A DNA stretch of 33,257 nucleotides from Bacteroidota bacterium (GTDB lineage Bacteria > Bacteroidota > Bacteroidia > NS11-12g > UBA955), in NCBI GenBank assembly GCA_016868785.1, contig VGFS01000024.1:1-33257 (forward strand), given 5' to 3'. Below are positions 1 through 8,646 of this stretch, one piece after another; positions within the stretch are counted from its first letter, which is position 1, and every line of letters starts with the position of its first letter. Below the pieces are notes generated by a model. It was not told the DNA's origin and did not search any database. It worked only from the letters and a program-made list of their open reading frames with translations. A program made the translations under genes and the position numbers.

Positions 1-13
1 AAACGAAACAGGG

Positions 14-43
14 TTTGATGAACCCGATGCTTTCTTAACTTTG
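14..43 (+). promoter_or_regulatory. sppA promoter (TTTG / TAnnTTTG)
   Basis: TTTG at 14-17 is followed 18 nt later by TAACTTTG at 36-43, a full match to the Bacteroidota sigma-A promoter form. The box ends only 10 nt before the ATG at 54, so the transcript should carry a leader of a few bases at most. No Shine-Dalgarno is present. The start point itself is inferred. Confidence 0.7.
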
Positions 44-53
44 TACACTGCCC

Positions 54-1823
54 ATGAAAACATTTGCCAAATATTTCATAACACTTCTTGGAGGATTTGC
101 CTTAGGAATTATCGCCATCGGATTGTTCGTTTCATCTTTGTTTTCCGGTTTTGAAACGAATTTCGGCGAGAAAAAGGCCCCAGAACTTACGGAAGCTGGA
201 TTGCTATACCTCAAAATTGAAGGGGATATTGCCGAGCGCAGCAGCAGCGATCCATTGAGCGATATCCTACAAGCCAGCGAAGAATCTGATCCAACTTTGG
301 GATTAAATCAGATCATGAACGGTTTGAAAAAGGCAGAAAAAGACCCCAACGTAAAGGGCATTTTGTTGGATTGCGGTGGCTACATGGGCGGAATGGCTAC
401 GGCAGAAGAGATTCGACAAGCATTGATTCAGTTTCAGAAAAGTGGCAAACCCATCGTTTCCTACAGCGGCCTCTACACCGAGTTGGGCTACTACATTGCC
501 TCAGCTGCCAAAACAGTGAGTTGCAATCCCAAAGGCATGTTGGAATTTGATGGTATTTCTTCCAAAATTGTCATGTACAAAGGCCTGTTCGATAAACTCG
601 GCGTTGATTTCCAAGTGTTCAAGATAGGCAAATACAAGAGTGCCGTTGAGCCTTTCATCCAAACGAGCATGTCCGATGAAAATCGACAGCAAATCACCCA
701 ATACATCGAATCCTTGTACCGATATCAGCTGTCGGAAATCGCTACTTCCCGAAAAATCCCCTTGGACACCCTGTGGAACATCGCCATGCATGCCCAAGCC
801 CAACTGCCAAAAAATGCATTGCAAATGCAGTTGTTTGATAAATTACTTTACGAAACCGAAGCGAAAGAGACCCTTGTTTCTGCCGCCAAACTCACGGGAA
901 GTAAAACGCCTTGGCACTCCTTCTATGAGTATGCCAAAGACGCCGACCCCTATGCGTTCAACGAAAATAAAATTGCGGTTATTTATGCCGTGGGCGATAT
1001 CCTTCCGGGCAAACAAAACCCCGACGACCAAATTGGCAGTGCAACGTTCATCAAAAACTTGAAATTGGCACAAAATGATGCCGATGTAAAAGCCATAGTC
1101 ATTCGTATCAACTCTCCAGGTGGAAGTGCTTTTGCCTCAGATGAAATTGCCCATGAAATTGTAAACTGTAAAAAAATCAAGCCGGTCATCGTCTCATTTG
1201 GTGATGTTTCAGCCAGCGGCGGTTACTACATGGGCTGTGTGGGCGACAGTATTTTTGCTTTACCCAACACCATTACTGGGTCGATTGGTGTTTTTGCCCT
1301 GCTCCCCAACACACAAGAATTGTTTGGCGACAAATTGGGCTTGAAATATGAAACAGTAGAGTTGGGCGATATCTCAGCGGGCTGGCGCCCTGATCGCGCG
1401 TTGAACGAAAAAGAACAGGCCATGATGCAAGACATGATCAACAGCATTTATGATGATTTTATTGGCACTGTGGCGATGGGCCGTAAAATGAGTCGCGAAC
1501 AGGTAGCCGCGTTGGCAGAAGGACGAGTTTATTCAGCAATAGATGCCAAAAAGCTCGGACTTATCGACGGATTCGGCGGTTTGGACAGGGCCATTTTATC
1601 TGCCTCGAGAAAATCAAAAACCACTGCTTATCGGGTGGTTTATTACCCTGAAGAAAAAGATTGGATAACCTCTTTGTTCAACAAAGAAGAGATGACACAA
1701 AGTCAATGGAATTCCGCTTCCAAAGCCAGCGGACTGCCAGTAAACACAATTCGCGAGGCCCAAAAAATTCAGCATTTAACCGGCCCTCAGTACCTACTCC
1801 CTTGGTCGGTGAAATTGCATTGA
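54..1823 (+). CDS. sppA: Signal peptide peptidase SppA, 67K type
   Basis: A 589-residue inner-membrane serine protease of the SppA/S49 family, which degrades signal peptides left after protein export. An N-terminal membrane segment spans about residues 7-30. Two S49 domains follow, as in the long E. coli-type enzyme rather than the short SohB or Bacillus type. The predicted catalytic dyad is Lys195 in the motif GKYKSAVEPF of the first domain and Ser388 in SASGGYY of the second, matching Lys209 and Ser409 of E. coli SppA. TITGSIGVF at about 406-414 is the conserved stretch after the serine. The length is normal for the family and both catalytic residues are present, so the enzyme should be active. 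It has its own promoter and no terminator before the tetR promoter. Confidence 0.93.
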   Translation: MKTFAKYFITLLGGFALGIIAIGLFVSSLFSGFETNFGEKKAPELTEAGLLYLKIEGDIAERSSSDPLSDILQASEESDPTLGLNQIMNGLKKAEKDPNVKGILLDCGGYMGGMATAEEIRQALIQFQKSGKPIVSYSGLYTELGYYIASAAKTVSCNPKGMLEFDGISSKIVMYKGLFDKLGVDFQVFKIGKYKSAVEPFIQTSMSDENRQQITQYIESLYRYQLSEIATSRKIPLDTLWNIAMHAQAQLPKNALQMQLFDKLLYETEAKETLVSAAKLTGSKTPWHSFYEYAKDADPYAFNENKIAVIYAVGDILPGKQNPDDQIGSATFIKNLKLAQNDADVKAIVIRINSPGGSAFASDEIAHEIVNCKKIKPVIVSFGDVSASGGYYMGCVGDSIFALPNTITGSIGVFALLPNTQELFGDKLGLKYETVELGDISAGWRPDRALNEKEQAMMQDMINSIYDDFIGTVAMGRKMSREQVAALAEGRVYSAIDAKKLGLIDGFGGLDRAILSASRKSKTTAYRVVYYPEEKDWITSLFNKEEMTQSQWNSASKASGLPVNTIREAQKIQHLTGPQYLLPWSVKLH

Positions 1824-1855
1824 TCGTCGAATCGAACCAAGCACGGAAACTTTTA

Positions 1856-1877
1856 ACACAGAAATAGTTTCCTGTGT
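1856..1877. promoter_or_regulatory. Candidate TetR operator, 22-bp imperfect palindrome
   Basis: The outer half-sites ACACAG (1856-1861) and CTGTGT (1872-1877) are perfect inverted repeats, and 8 of 11 positions pair across the full 22 bp. A second inverted repeat, GGAAACT at 1845-1851 and AGTTTCC at 1866-1872, overlaps it. The element covers the expected -33 region (TTTC at 1868-1871) of the promoter driving tetR and the pump genes. Autoregulation by the TetR protein is inferred from position and symmetry. Confidence 0.5.
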
Positions 1878-1890
1878 GAATTTCGCGTTG

Positions 1891-1898
1891 TACTTTTG
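1891..1898 (+). promoter_or_regulatory. -7 box of the tetR-pump operon
   Basis: TACTTTTG matches TAnnTTTG exactly and lies 9 nt before the ATG at 1908. TTTC at 1868-1871 is a near match to the -33 element with a 19-nt spacer. The box overlaps an in-frame upstream TTG (1896), which argues that the ATG at 1908 is the real start. Confidence 0.6.
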
Positions 1899-1907
1899 CG
1901 GCAATTT

Positions 1908-2522
1908 ATGGAATTAGTGAGCCGTGTACAATCGACAGCCCAGCGCTTATTCAGCCGTTTTGGTGTGAAAAGCGTGACGATGGATGACGTAGCCAAGGAG
2001 ATTTCAATTTCGAAAAAAACGCTGTACAAGTGTTTCCGCGACAAAGAAAGTTTGGTTCTTTCAACGGTTGAGTCGCACCTGCGCGAGAATGAAGCGGCCA
2101 TTGAGAAAATCATCAACACCGAGCCAAACGCCATTGAACAATTTCACTTGATCACGATGTACTTGATGAGCAACCAGCGGAAGATGAGTCCATCGATGCT
2201 GTACGACCTCAAAAAGTACCATCCCAAGAGTTTTGAATTGCTTGAAAAGCATCGCAGTAAAAACATCGTAAGACATTTGTTGTTTAACATGGAGTTGGGA
2301 CAGAAATCGGGATTATACCACCACGATTTTCACCCTGAAATCATCGCTCGATCCTTTTCTATGTTGTCGTTCCAGGTATTCGACAACGAGGAATTGAACA
2401 GTTTGAATGCCTCTCAAGACGACATACTCATTGAAATAATCAAATATCATCTTCGATCGATCAGCACACCGAAAGGAATCGACACAATCAATGCCATCAA
2501 CTGGAAAATTAATTCTTTGTAA
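1908..2522 (+). CDS. TetR/AcrR family transcriptional regulator
   Basis: A 204-residue protein with an N-terminal TetR-type helix-turn-helix at about residues 10-55: an AQRLFSRFGVKSVTMDDVA-type helix pair, then the recognition helix ISISKKTLYKCFRDKESLV. The rest should form the all-helical ligand-binding and dimer domain. An upstream TTG at 1896 is in frame, but it lies inside the -7 box, so I chose ATG 1908. The gene stops 7 nt before the tolC-like start and heads an operon with the three parts of an RND efflux pump. The usual role for such a protein is to repress the operon until a ligand binds. A palindrome at 1856-1877 over the promoter is the likely operator. The ligand is unknown. Confidence 0.9.
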   Translation: MELVSRVQSTAQRLFSRFGVKSVTMDDVAKEISISKKTLYKCFRDKESLVLSTVESHLRENEAAIEKIINTEPNAIEQFHLITMYLMSNQRKMSPSMLYDLKKYHPKSFELLEKHRSKNIVRHLLFNMELGQKSGLYHHDFHPEIIARSFSMLSFQVFDNEELNSLNASQDDILIEIIKYHLRSISTPKGIDTINAINWKINSL

Positions 2523-2529
2523 CACCACA

Positions 2530-3885
2530 ATGAAACGCATCATCATAATCGCCATCTGTTTTGGATCTTTGGTCGCCAAGGCCCAAGACACCAAAAAATT
2601 CAGTTTTAGTGAGGCCATCACTTTTGCTGAACAGAACAACACCACCTACAAAAACGCCCAATTGGACGTTAATATCGCCAAGGAAACGGTGAAGCAAACA
2701 ACATCTTACGGTTTGCCACAGGTCAGCGCATCGGCTGGCTACCAGCAGTACTTGACCATTCCTGGAAACTGGGTAAACAACTTTACCAAGACGCCTGGCT
2801 CAACCGCACCAGATTTCATCTTTTTGCGTTTTCAACAGGAATTTGCCAGCAGTGCCAGTTTAAGCGTCAGCCAATTGTTGTTTGATGGCACTTATTTCGT
2901 GGGATTGGAAGCTACGAAGGCATTCATGGGCATGGGTGAATTGCTGAAAGCCAAATCGCTGAAAGACCTTCAGTTGAATGTTGCCAAGGCCTACGTTACG
3001 GCGGTTTCTACCCAAAAGAACCTCGATGTGATTGAAGCCAATATTCAATTGCTAGAAAAAAGTGCTTTTGAGGTAAAAGAGTTGAACAAAGAAGGATTTG
3101 TTGAGTCTTTGGATGTTGACCGATTAAACTACACCTTGAGCAATTTGTATTTGCAGCGTGAAAAATTGCAAAACGCCATCATCATCACCAAAAACGCCTT
3201 GAAAATTCACTTGGCGTTACCCATGACCACCGAGTTGGAATTAACCGATAACCTCGAGCAATTGGAAACCTATTTGAATGTGAGTGGCTTGGATGTGAAT
3301 GGTTTCGCACCTGCGCAGCGAATTGAGCACCGTATTTTGGATCAGAGTATTACGTTGGGTCAGCTCGACAACAAACGCTACAAGGCTTCTGCCATGCCCT
3401 CTTTAGTGGGATTTTATCAGGTTCAACGAAGCACTTTGCGCAGCGAGTTTAACTTCTTCCAAAGCAACCTACCGGATAACAACGAGTGGGTGCCCTCTTC
3501 CATGTACGGTTTGAATTTGCGCGTTCCCATTTTCGCAGGTGGTTTGACGCGTTCAAAGTTGTCGGAAACCAACATCAAAATCGAAAAAGCCAAGAACGAC
3601 ATGGCCAACTTCGATCGTTATGCTGAATTCGAGTTCAACAACGCCAAAAACAGTTACACGGTGAACATGAAGCAAGCCGAAAATCAAAAAGCCAACTTGG
3701 CTTTGGCACAGCGTATTTATGACAAAGCGTCTTTAAAATACAAAGAAGGTGTTGGAAGCGCCCTTGAAATGATTCAAGCGGAAACGGAATTGCGCACCGC
3801 TAACAACAACTACATGAATGCCGTTTACGATTTAGTTATCTCTAAAATAGAACTTCAACACGCCACTGGCACCCCCATTAAATAA
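2530..3885 (+). CDS. TolC-family outer membrane efflux protein
   Basis: A 451-residue outer-membrane channel subunit of the TolC/OEP family. From the ATG at 2530 there is a clear signal peptide (hydrophobic stretch IIIIAICFGSLVAKAQ), cleaved near residue 18. The same frame is open further upstream into tetR, but only this start gives an N-terminal signal peptide. Two OEP repeats follow, with long heptad-rich helices typical of the periplasmic tunnel (for example about residues 120-220 and 345-450). It would join the adaptor and RND permease encoded next to make a channel across both membranes. The substrate cannot be read from the sequence. Confidence 0.9.
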   Translation: MKRIIIIAICFGSLVAKAQDTKKFSFSEAITFAEQNNTTYKNAQLDVNIAKETVKQTTSYGLPQVSASAGYQQYLTIPGNWVNNFTKTPGSTAPDFIFLRFQQEFASSASLSVSQLLFDGTYFVGLEATKAFMGMGELLKAKSLKDLQLNVAKAYVTAVSTQKNLDVIEANIQLLEKSAFEVKELNKEGFVESLDVDRLNYTLSNLYLQREKLQNAIIITKNALKIHLALPMTTELELTDNLEQLETYLNVSGLDVNGFAPAQRIEHRILDQSITLGQLDNKRYKASAMPSLVGFYQVQRSTLRSEFNFFQSNLPDNNEWVPSSMYGLNLRVPIFAGGLTRSKLSETNIKIEKAKNDMANFDRYAEFEFNNAKNSYTVNMKQAENQKANLALAQRIYDKASLKYKEGVGSALEMIQAETELRTANNNYMNAVYDLVISKIELQHATGTPIK

Positions 3886-3892
3886 TCCATCC

Positions 3893-5047
3893 ATGAAACG
3901 TTATATAGTATCGATGAGTTTAGTTGCAGCCATCTTGATGTCGGCCTGCGGTGAAAAAACCAACACTCCTGAAGCCAAAAAGGCCAAATTGGAGTCGCTG
4001 AAAAAAGAAATCGCTCAGTTGCAATCTGAAGCGAACAAATTAGAAAAAGAATTGAATGCCGGTGCTGCAGCAGACATGGGTAAAACCGTGGAAGTGGCCA
4101 CTGTGAAAAAAGGCTTGTTCCAAAGCTTCATCGCCATCGAAGGTGTGGCCGATGCCAACGAAAGTACCATTGCTACTCCAAAAGTTCCAGGCACAGTGAT
4201 TCGTGTGATGGTTCAGCCAGGAGCCCAAGTTACTGCAGGACAAGTGCTTGCTCAGTTAGATAACACGGCCATTTCACAAGGCAAAAATGAATTGAATCAG
4301 CAATTGGCGTTTGTTACCACGTTGTTTGAAAAGCAAAAACGTTTGTGGGAAAAAGGCGTGGGCACAGAAGTTCAGTACCTATCAGCCAAAAACCAAAAGG
4401 AAGCCTTGGAGAAAAGCCTTCGCACGTTGGACGTCCAAATCGACATGTACAACATCAAAGCGCCCATTTCAGGTACTTTGGAAAGTGCTGATGCGAAGGT
4501 AGGTCAAGCCGTTGCCCCTGGCATGCCTCTGTTCCGTGTAGTAAACATGGCCAACATCAAAGTGAAAGCGGATGCGGCTGAATCGCACTCCAAGAAAATC
4601 AAAGCCGGCGATCAAATTAGAATTTATTTCCCCGATTTGAAGTCGGAAATCGATAGCCGCATCTCGTTTGCTGCAAAATACATCGACCCATTGAACCGCA
4701 CTTTCCGCGTTGAGACCAAATTGCCAAAGGTGGAAAACTTGAAGCCCAACATGATCGCCAAATTGAAAATCGTGGACTACGAGAACAAATCGGCCATCGC
4801 GGTGAACTCAAACAGCGTTCAAACGACAGAATCTGGCAGTTACGTCATTGTAGCCAAATCTGTAGCCGGCAAAAACGGCAGCAATAACTTTGTGGCTGAG
4901 CGCAGAAAAGTAACCGTGGGTAAATCAAGCGAAGGTTTGACAGAAATTTTGACCGGTTTGAATGAAGGCGACCTTGTAATCACTGCGGGTTACCAAGAAT
5001 TGAACGAGGGTCAAGCCATTTCTGGCGAATGGATGAAAGGCAATTAA
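3893..5047 (+). CDS. RND efflux periplasmic adaptor (membrane fusion protein), lipoprotein
   Basis: A 384-residue HlyD/AcrA-type adaptor. The signal sequence ends in a lipobox (LMSAC, Cys19), so the protein should be lipid-anchored. A charged coiled coil at about residues 28-56 comes before the core; E. coli AcrA has no such segment. The two halves of the lipoyl domain lie at about 94-124 and 186-217, joined by an alpha-hairpin at 126-184. Beta-barrel and membrane-proximal domains follow, the latter containing a VTVGKSSEGLTEILTGLNEGDLV-type stretch. It starts 7 nt after the tolC-like stop and ends 9 nt before the permease start, so the genes are co-transcribed. It bridges the permease and the outer-membrane channel. 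Confidence 0.9.
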   Translation: MKRYIVSMSLVAAILMSACGEKTNTPEAKKAKLESLKKEIAQLQSEANKLEKELNAGAAADMGKTVEVATVKKGLFQSFIAIEGVADANESTIATPKVPGTVIRVMVQPGAQVTAGQVLAQLDNTAISQGKNELNQQLAFVTTLFEKQKRLWEKGVGTEVQYLSAKNQKEALEKSLRTLDVQIDMYNIKAPISGTLESADAKVGQAVAPGMPLFRVVNMANIKVKADAAESHSKKIKAGDQIRIYFPDLKSEIDSRISFAAKYIDPLNRTFRVETKLPKVENLKPNMIAKLKIVDYENKSAIAVNSNSVQTTESGSYVIVAKSVAGKNGSNNFVAERRKVTVGKSSEGLTEILTGLNEGDLVITAGYQELNEGQAISGEWMKGN

Positions 5048-5056
5048 TTTTCAACC

Positions 5057-8000
5057 ATGAGCAAATTCAATTTTAAAGAATTCGGTCCCACCAGTTGGAG
5101 TATCGACAACAAAACAAGCATATATATCCTGTCGATCTTCATCAGTATCGCCGGTATATTCTCATACAATGCGCTGCCGAAGGAGCAATTCCCCGACATC
5201 GTAATCCCTACGATCATCGTACAAACGGTGTATCCGGGTTCATCGCCAAAAGACATTGAAAACTTGATCACAAAACCCTTGGAGAAGAAGATCAAGTCAG
5301 TGAGTGGCGTAAAAAAACTCAAAAGCAATTCCATTCAAGATTTCAGCATCATCACGGTGGAATTCGACACGGATGTAAAAGTGGACCAGGCCAAGCAGAA
5401 GGTGAAGGATCAGGTCGATAAGGCGAAGAGTGATCTTCCCAGCGATTTGAAAACCGACCCCATTGTTCAGGAGATCAATTTCTCCGACATGCCGGTTTTG
5501 TACATCAATATCAGTGGCGACATCGATTTGCCCTCATTGAAGAGATATGCGGAGGTGGCCAAGGATAAGATTGAGAGTTTGCCCAGCATTACCCGCGTTG
5601 ACATTGTGGGTGCGTTGGATCGCGAGTTGCAAGTAAACTTGGATTTGACTGCCATGGCTACATCTGGCCTCACCATAGACGATGTTACCCGTGCCATTGA
5701 GTACGAGAACATGCGTATTTCTGGTGGCAACATTGACGTAGACAAAATGCAGCGCTCGTTGAGTGTGAGTGGTGAATTCCGCAGCAAAGAGGAAATTGAA
5801 AACGTGGTAATTCGTTCAGGAACGGGTGCTACGTTGTATCTGCGCGATGTTGCTGAGGTGGTAGATGGATACAAAGAAAAAGAGAGCTATGCCAGATTGG
5901 AAGGCAAAAACGTAATCACTTTGAACGTGGTAAAACGCGCCGGTGAAAACTTGATTGAAGCCAGCGATAAATGCCATGCAATTGTGAAGGAATTGCAAGA
6001 CAATGGCAGCTACCCCAAAGAAATGGAGGTTGTTTTCACGGGCGACCAATCGGTAAAAACGCGCACCACGGTGCATGATTTGATCAATACCATCATCATT
6101 GGATTCATTTTGGTTACCGTGATTTTGATGTTCTTCATGGGCGCCACGAATGCCATTTTCGTGGGATTGTCGGTTCCCCTGAGTTGCTTTATCGCCTTCT
6201 TGGTGATGCCTACCATCGGATTCAGTTTGAACATGATTGTATTGTTCGCATTCTTGTTGGCATTGGGTATTGTGGTAGACGACGCGATTGTGGTTATTGA
6301 AAACACACACCGCATTTTCCACAAGGAGCGTTTACCCATCAAAGAGGCTGCTAAAAAGGCCGCCGGTGAGGTATTTATGCCCGTATTGTCTGGTACCATG
6401 ACTACCTTGGCGCCATTCATTCCTTTGGCGTTCTGGAAAGGCATCGTGGGTAAATTCATGTTCTTCTTGCCCTTAACTTTGATCATCACTTTGTTGGCTT
6501 CTTTGTTGGTTGCCTACATCATCAACCCCGTTTTTGCGGTAGACTTTATGGAGGATGAGCATGCAGAGGAAGACCACGCAAAAACTGCTCGTTCGGTAAA
6601 GCGCACCACCCTTGTATTGGGCATCGTTGCCATCTTGGGATACTTGTTGGGTGGATTTGGAACCGGAAACTTTGTTTTAACCTTGTTGGGTGTTTACTTG
6701 TTACACCACTATTGGTTGCGTCATGTGATTGTGGTTTTCCAAACCAAAACTTGGCCCGGAGTGCAAAATGCCTACGAGCGGGTTGTGCGATATTTGTTGG
6801 AAGGCAGCAGACCTCGCAAAACCATTTTTGCCACCATTGCCTTGTTGATCCTCTCGTTTGTGGTTACAGCCATTCGCAAACCCGGTGTGGTATTTTTCCC
6901 TCAGGCCGATCCAAACTTCACCTATGTGTATTTGACCCTGCCAACCGGAACCAATGCGAAACATACCGACAGTATCCTTAAAATTGCGGAAAAGCGGGTA
7001 TTTAAGGCCATCAGACAGAACAATCCGTTGGTAGAAAGTGTGATTTCAAACGTGGCTGTGGGGGCTACAGATCCCAACAGTGGCGACAGAACTACCGCGA
7101 GCAACAAAGGTAAAATCACCGTGGCTTATGTAGAGTTTGAAAAACGCGAAGGCGGCAGCACGATGGCATTGTTGAAGAAAATCCGCGAGAGTATCGGCAC
7201 CATTGCCGGTGCGGAAATCGTGGTGGAACAGGAAAGAAACGGTCCGCCAGTAGGTAAAGCCGTGAACATTGAAATCCGTGGCGATGAATTTGAATCGCTC
7301 GTGAGCACAGCAACCAAGTTGAAAATCTTTTTGGACAACAAGAAAATTGCCGGCGTTGAGGAGTTGAAAACGGATTTCATCAGTTCCAAACCCGAGATCA
7401 TCATCAAAATCGACCGTGAACGCGCCAACCGTTTTGGCATCAGCACGGCACAGATTGGAATGGCTTTGCGCGGCAGTATTTATGGTACAGAAGCCAGCAA
7501 ATTTAAGGATGACAACGACGACTACCCCATCATGGTTCGTGTGAAGAAAGTAGACGCAAACAATTTGGATGCTTTGTTAAACATGAGAATCACCTACCGT
7601 GACATGGTTGCGGGTGGCATGATCCGTCAGGTACCGTTGAGTTCGGTAGCATCTGCTGAATACTCGAACACCTATGGCGGCATCAACCGAATGAACCAAA
7701 AGCGGGTGATTACTTTGGCAAGTAACGTATTGGCCGGATATCAACCCAACGAGGTGGTGTCGCAGGTGAATGCTGCCATTGAATCGTTCGACAAACCTTC
7801 GGACATTCAGGTAATCATGACCGGTGAGCAAGAGCAGCAAGCTGAAACCGGCGCCTTCTTGGGTAACGCGATGTTGGTTTCCTTGGCCTTGATTCTGATC
7901 ATTTTGGTGACGCAGTTCAACTCAATCAGTAAACCCTTGTTGATTTTAAGTGAAATTTTCTTGTCGCTCATCGGCGTACTCCTCGGTTTCGCCATTTTCA

Positions 8001-8467
8001 ACAAAGATTTCTCGGTGGTAATGACCGGCATCGGGATTGTTGCACTGGTGGGTATCGTGGTTCGAAACGGTATATTGTTGGTGGAATTCACTGATTTGTT
8101 GCGCGAACAAGGGGCAACGTTAAAATCCGCGATCATTGAAGCCGGCAGAACCCGTATGACGCCTGTGTTGCTGACTGCATCGGCCACCATTTTGGGACTT
8201 GTGCCTTTGGCTGTAGGTTTGAACATGGACTTTGCTACCCTATTCTCTGAGTTAAACCCACACATTTACTTCGGGGGCGACAACGTGGCTTTCTGGGGTC
8301 CTTTGAGCTGGACGATGATTTATGGTTTGGGCTTTGCGACATTCTTGACTTTGATTTTGGTTCCATGCATGTACTACTTGAATGAAAAATTCAAAGCCCG
8401 TGTATACGGATGGATGGGCCGGCATTACGATCCCGACACCATGATGCGTCCGGAAGCCAAGAAGTAA
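5057..8467 (+). CDS. RND efflux permease, AcrB/HAE-like
   Basis: An inner-membrane proton-driven efflux pump of 1136 residues, longer than AcrB (1049). TM1 is near residues 20-40 and the TM2-TM6 block at about 340-495. TM4 carries the proton-relay pair Asp408-Asp409 in LALGIVVDDAIVVIEN. The second block contains GIVVRNGILLVEF, where Arg1003 takes the place of the lysine equivalent to AcrB Lys940. Two extra hydrophobic segments at about 517-534 and 537-553 lie between TM6 and the TM7 region (about 590-606), after an acidic, His-containing stretch near 499-509. These account for much of the extra length. The pore domains lie at about 45-335 and 615-930. It is the last gene of the operon, followed by a hairpin terminator. 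The substrate is unknown; drugs or lipophilic compounds are likely. Confidence 0.93.
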   Translation: MSKFNFKEFGPTSWSIDNKTSIYILSIFISIAGIFSYNALPKEQFPDIVIPTIIVQTVYPGSSPKDIENLITKPLEKKIKSVSGVKKLKSNSIQDFSIITVEFDTDVKVDQAKQKVKDQVDKAKSDLPSDLKTDPIVQEINFSDMPVLYINISGDIDLPSLKRYAEVAKDKIESLPSITRVDIVGALDRELQVNLDLTAMATSGLTIDDVTRAIEYENMRISGGNIDVDKMQRSLSVSGEFRSKEEIENVVIRSGTGATLYLRDVAEVVDGYKEKESYARLEGKNVITLNVVKRAGENLIEASDKCHAIVKELQDNGSYPKEMEVVFTGDQSVKTRTTVHDLINTIIIGFILVTVILMFFMGATNAIFVGLSVPLSCFIAFLVMPTIGFSLNMIVLFAFLLALGIVVDDAIVVIENTHRIFHKERLPIKEAAKKAAGEVFMPVLSGTMTTLAPFIPLAFWKGIVGKFMFFLPLTLIITLLASLLVAYIINPVFAVDFMEDEHAEEDHAKTARSVKRTTLVLGIVAILGYLLGGFGTGNFVLTLLGVYLLHHYWLRHVIVVFQTKTWPGVQNAYERVVRYLLEGSRPRKTIFATIALLILSFVVTAIRKPGVVFFPQADPNFTYVYLTLPTGTNAKHTDSILKIAEKRVFKAIRQNNPLVESVISNVAVGATDPNSGDRTTASNKGKITVAYVEFEKREGGSTMALLKKIRESIGTIAGAEIVVEQERNGPPVGKAVNIEIRGDEFESLVSTATKLKIFLDNKKIAGVEELKTDFISSKPEIIIKIDRERANRFGISTAQIGMALRGSIYGTEASKFKDDNDDYPIMVRVKKVDANNLDALLNMRITYRDMVAGGMIRQVPLSSVASAEYSNTYGGINRMNQKRVITLASNVLAGYQPNEVVSQVNAAIESFDKPSDIQVIMTGEQEQQAETGAFLGNAMLVSLALILIILVTQFNSISKPLLILSEIFLSLIGVLLGFAIFNKDFSVVMTGIGIVALVGIVVRNGILLVEFTDLLREQGATLKSAIIEAGRTRMTPVLLTASATILGLVPLAVGLNMDFATLFSELNPHIYFGGDNVAFWGPLSWTMIYGLGFATFLTLILVPCMYYLNEKFKARVYGWMGRHYDPDTMMRPEAKK

Positions 8468-8490
8468 CACCTATAATTTTTGATTTGAAC

Positions 8491-8518
8491 ACAAGGGGAC
8501 GGGCGACCGTCCCCTTGT
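8491..8518 (+). terminator. Terminator of the RND pump operon
   Basis: A perfect 12-bp stem (ACAAGGGGACGG at 8491-8502 pairing with 8507-8518) closes on a GCGA tetraloop. A weak T-rich tail (TGTTTAT) follows. It lies 24 bp after the permease stop codon. Confidence 0.75.
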
Positions 8519-8595
8519 TGTTTATAGACCTGAATGAAAGGATTGCTGACCATTGAGGGATTGTAGGCGTTGATTATTGGGGAAGCGTTTGGAGC

Positions 8596-8626
8596 AAAAA
8601 AAAAGGCGCCCTGCGGGCGCCTTTTT
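8596..8626 (-). terminator. Strong terminator of the lon-linked block, possibly bidirectional
   Basis: A 7-bp GC stem (GGCGCCC at 8605-8611 with GGGCGCC at 8615-8621) and a TGC loop are flanked by nine A (8596-8604) and five T. Read on the minus strand it gives a stem followed by nine T, 20 bp past the stop of the coiled-coil gene. It may also catch read-through from the pump operon. I see no gene between the two terminators (8519-8595). Confidence 0.85.
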
Positions 8627-8646
8627 CAACGGTCTATTTCAATTCC

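Noticed and set aside
5467-6489. Long open frames antisense to the RND permease gene
   Set aside because: They mirror the codon pattern of a clearly real gene, and their translations show no domain pattern.
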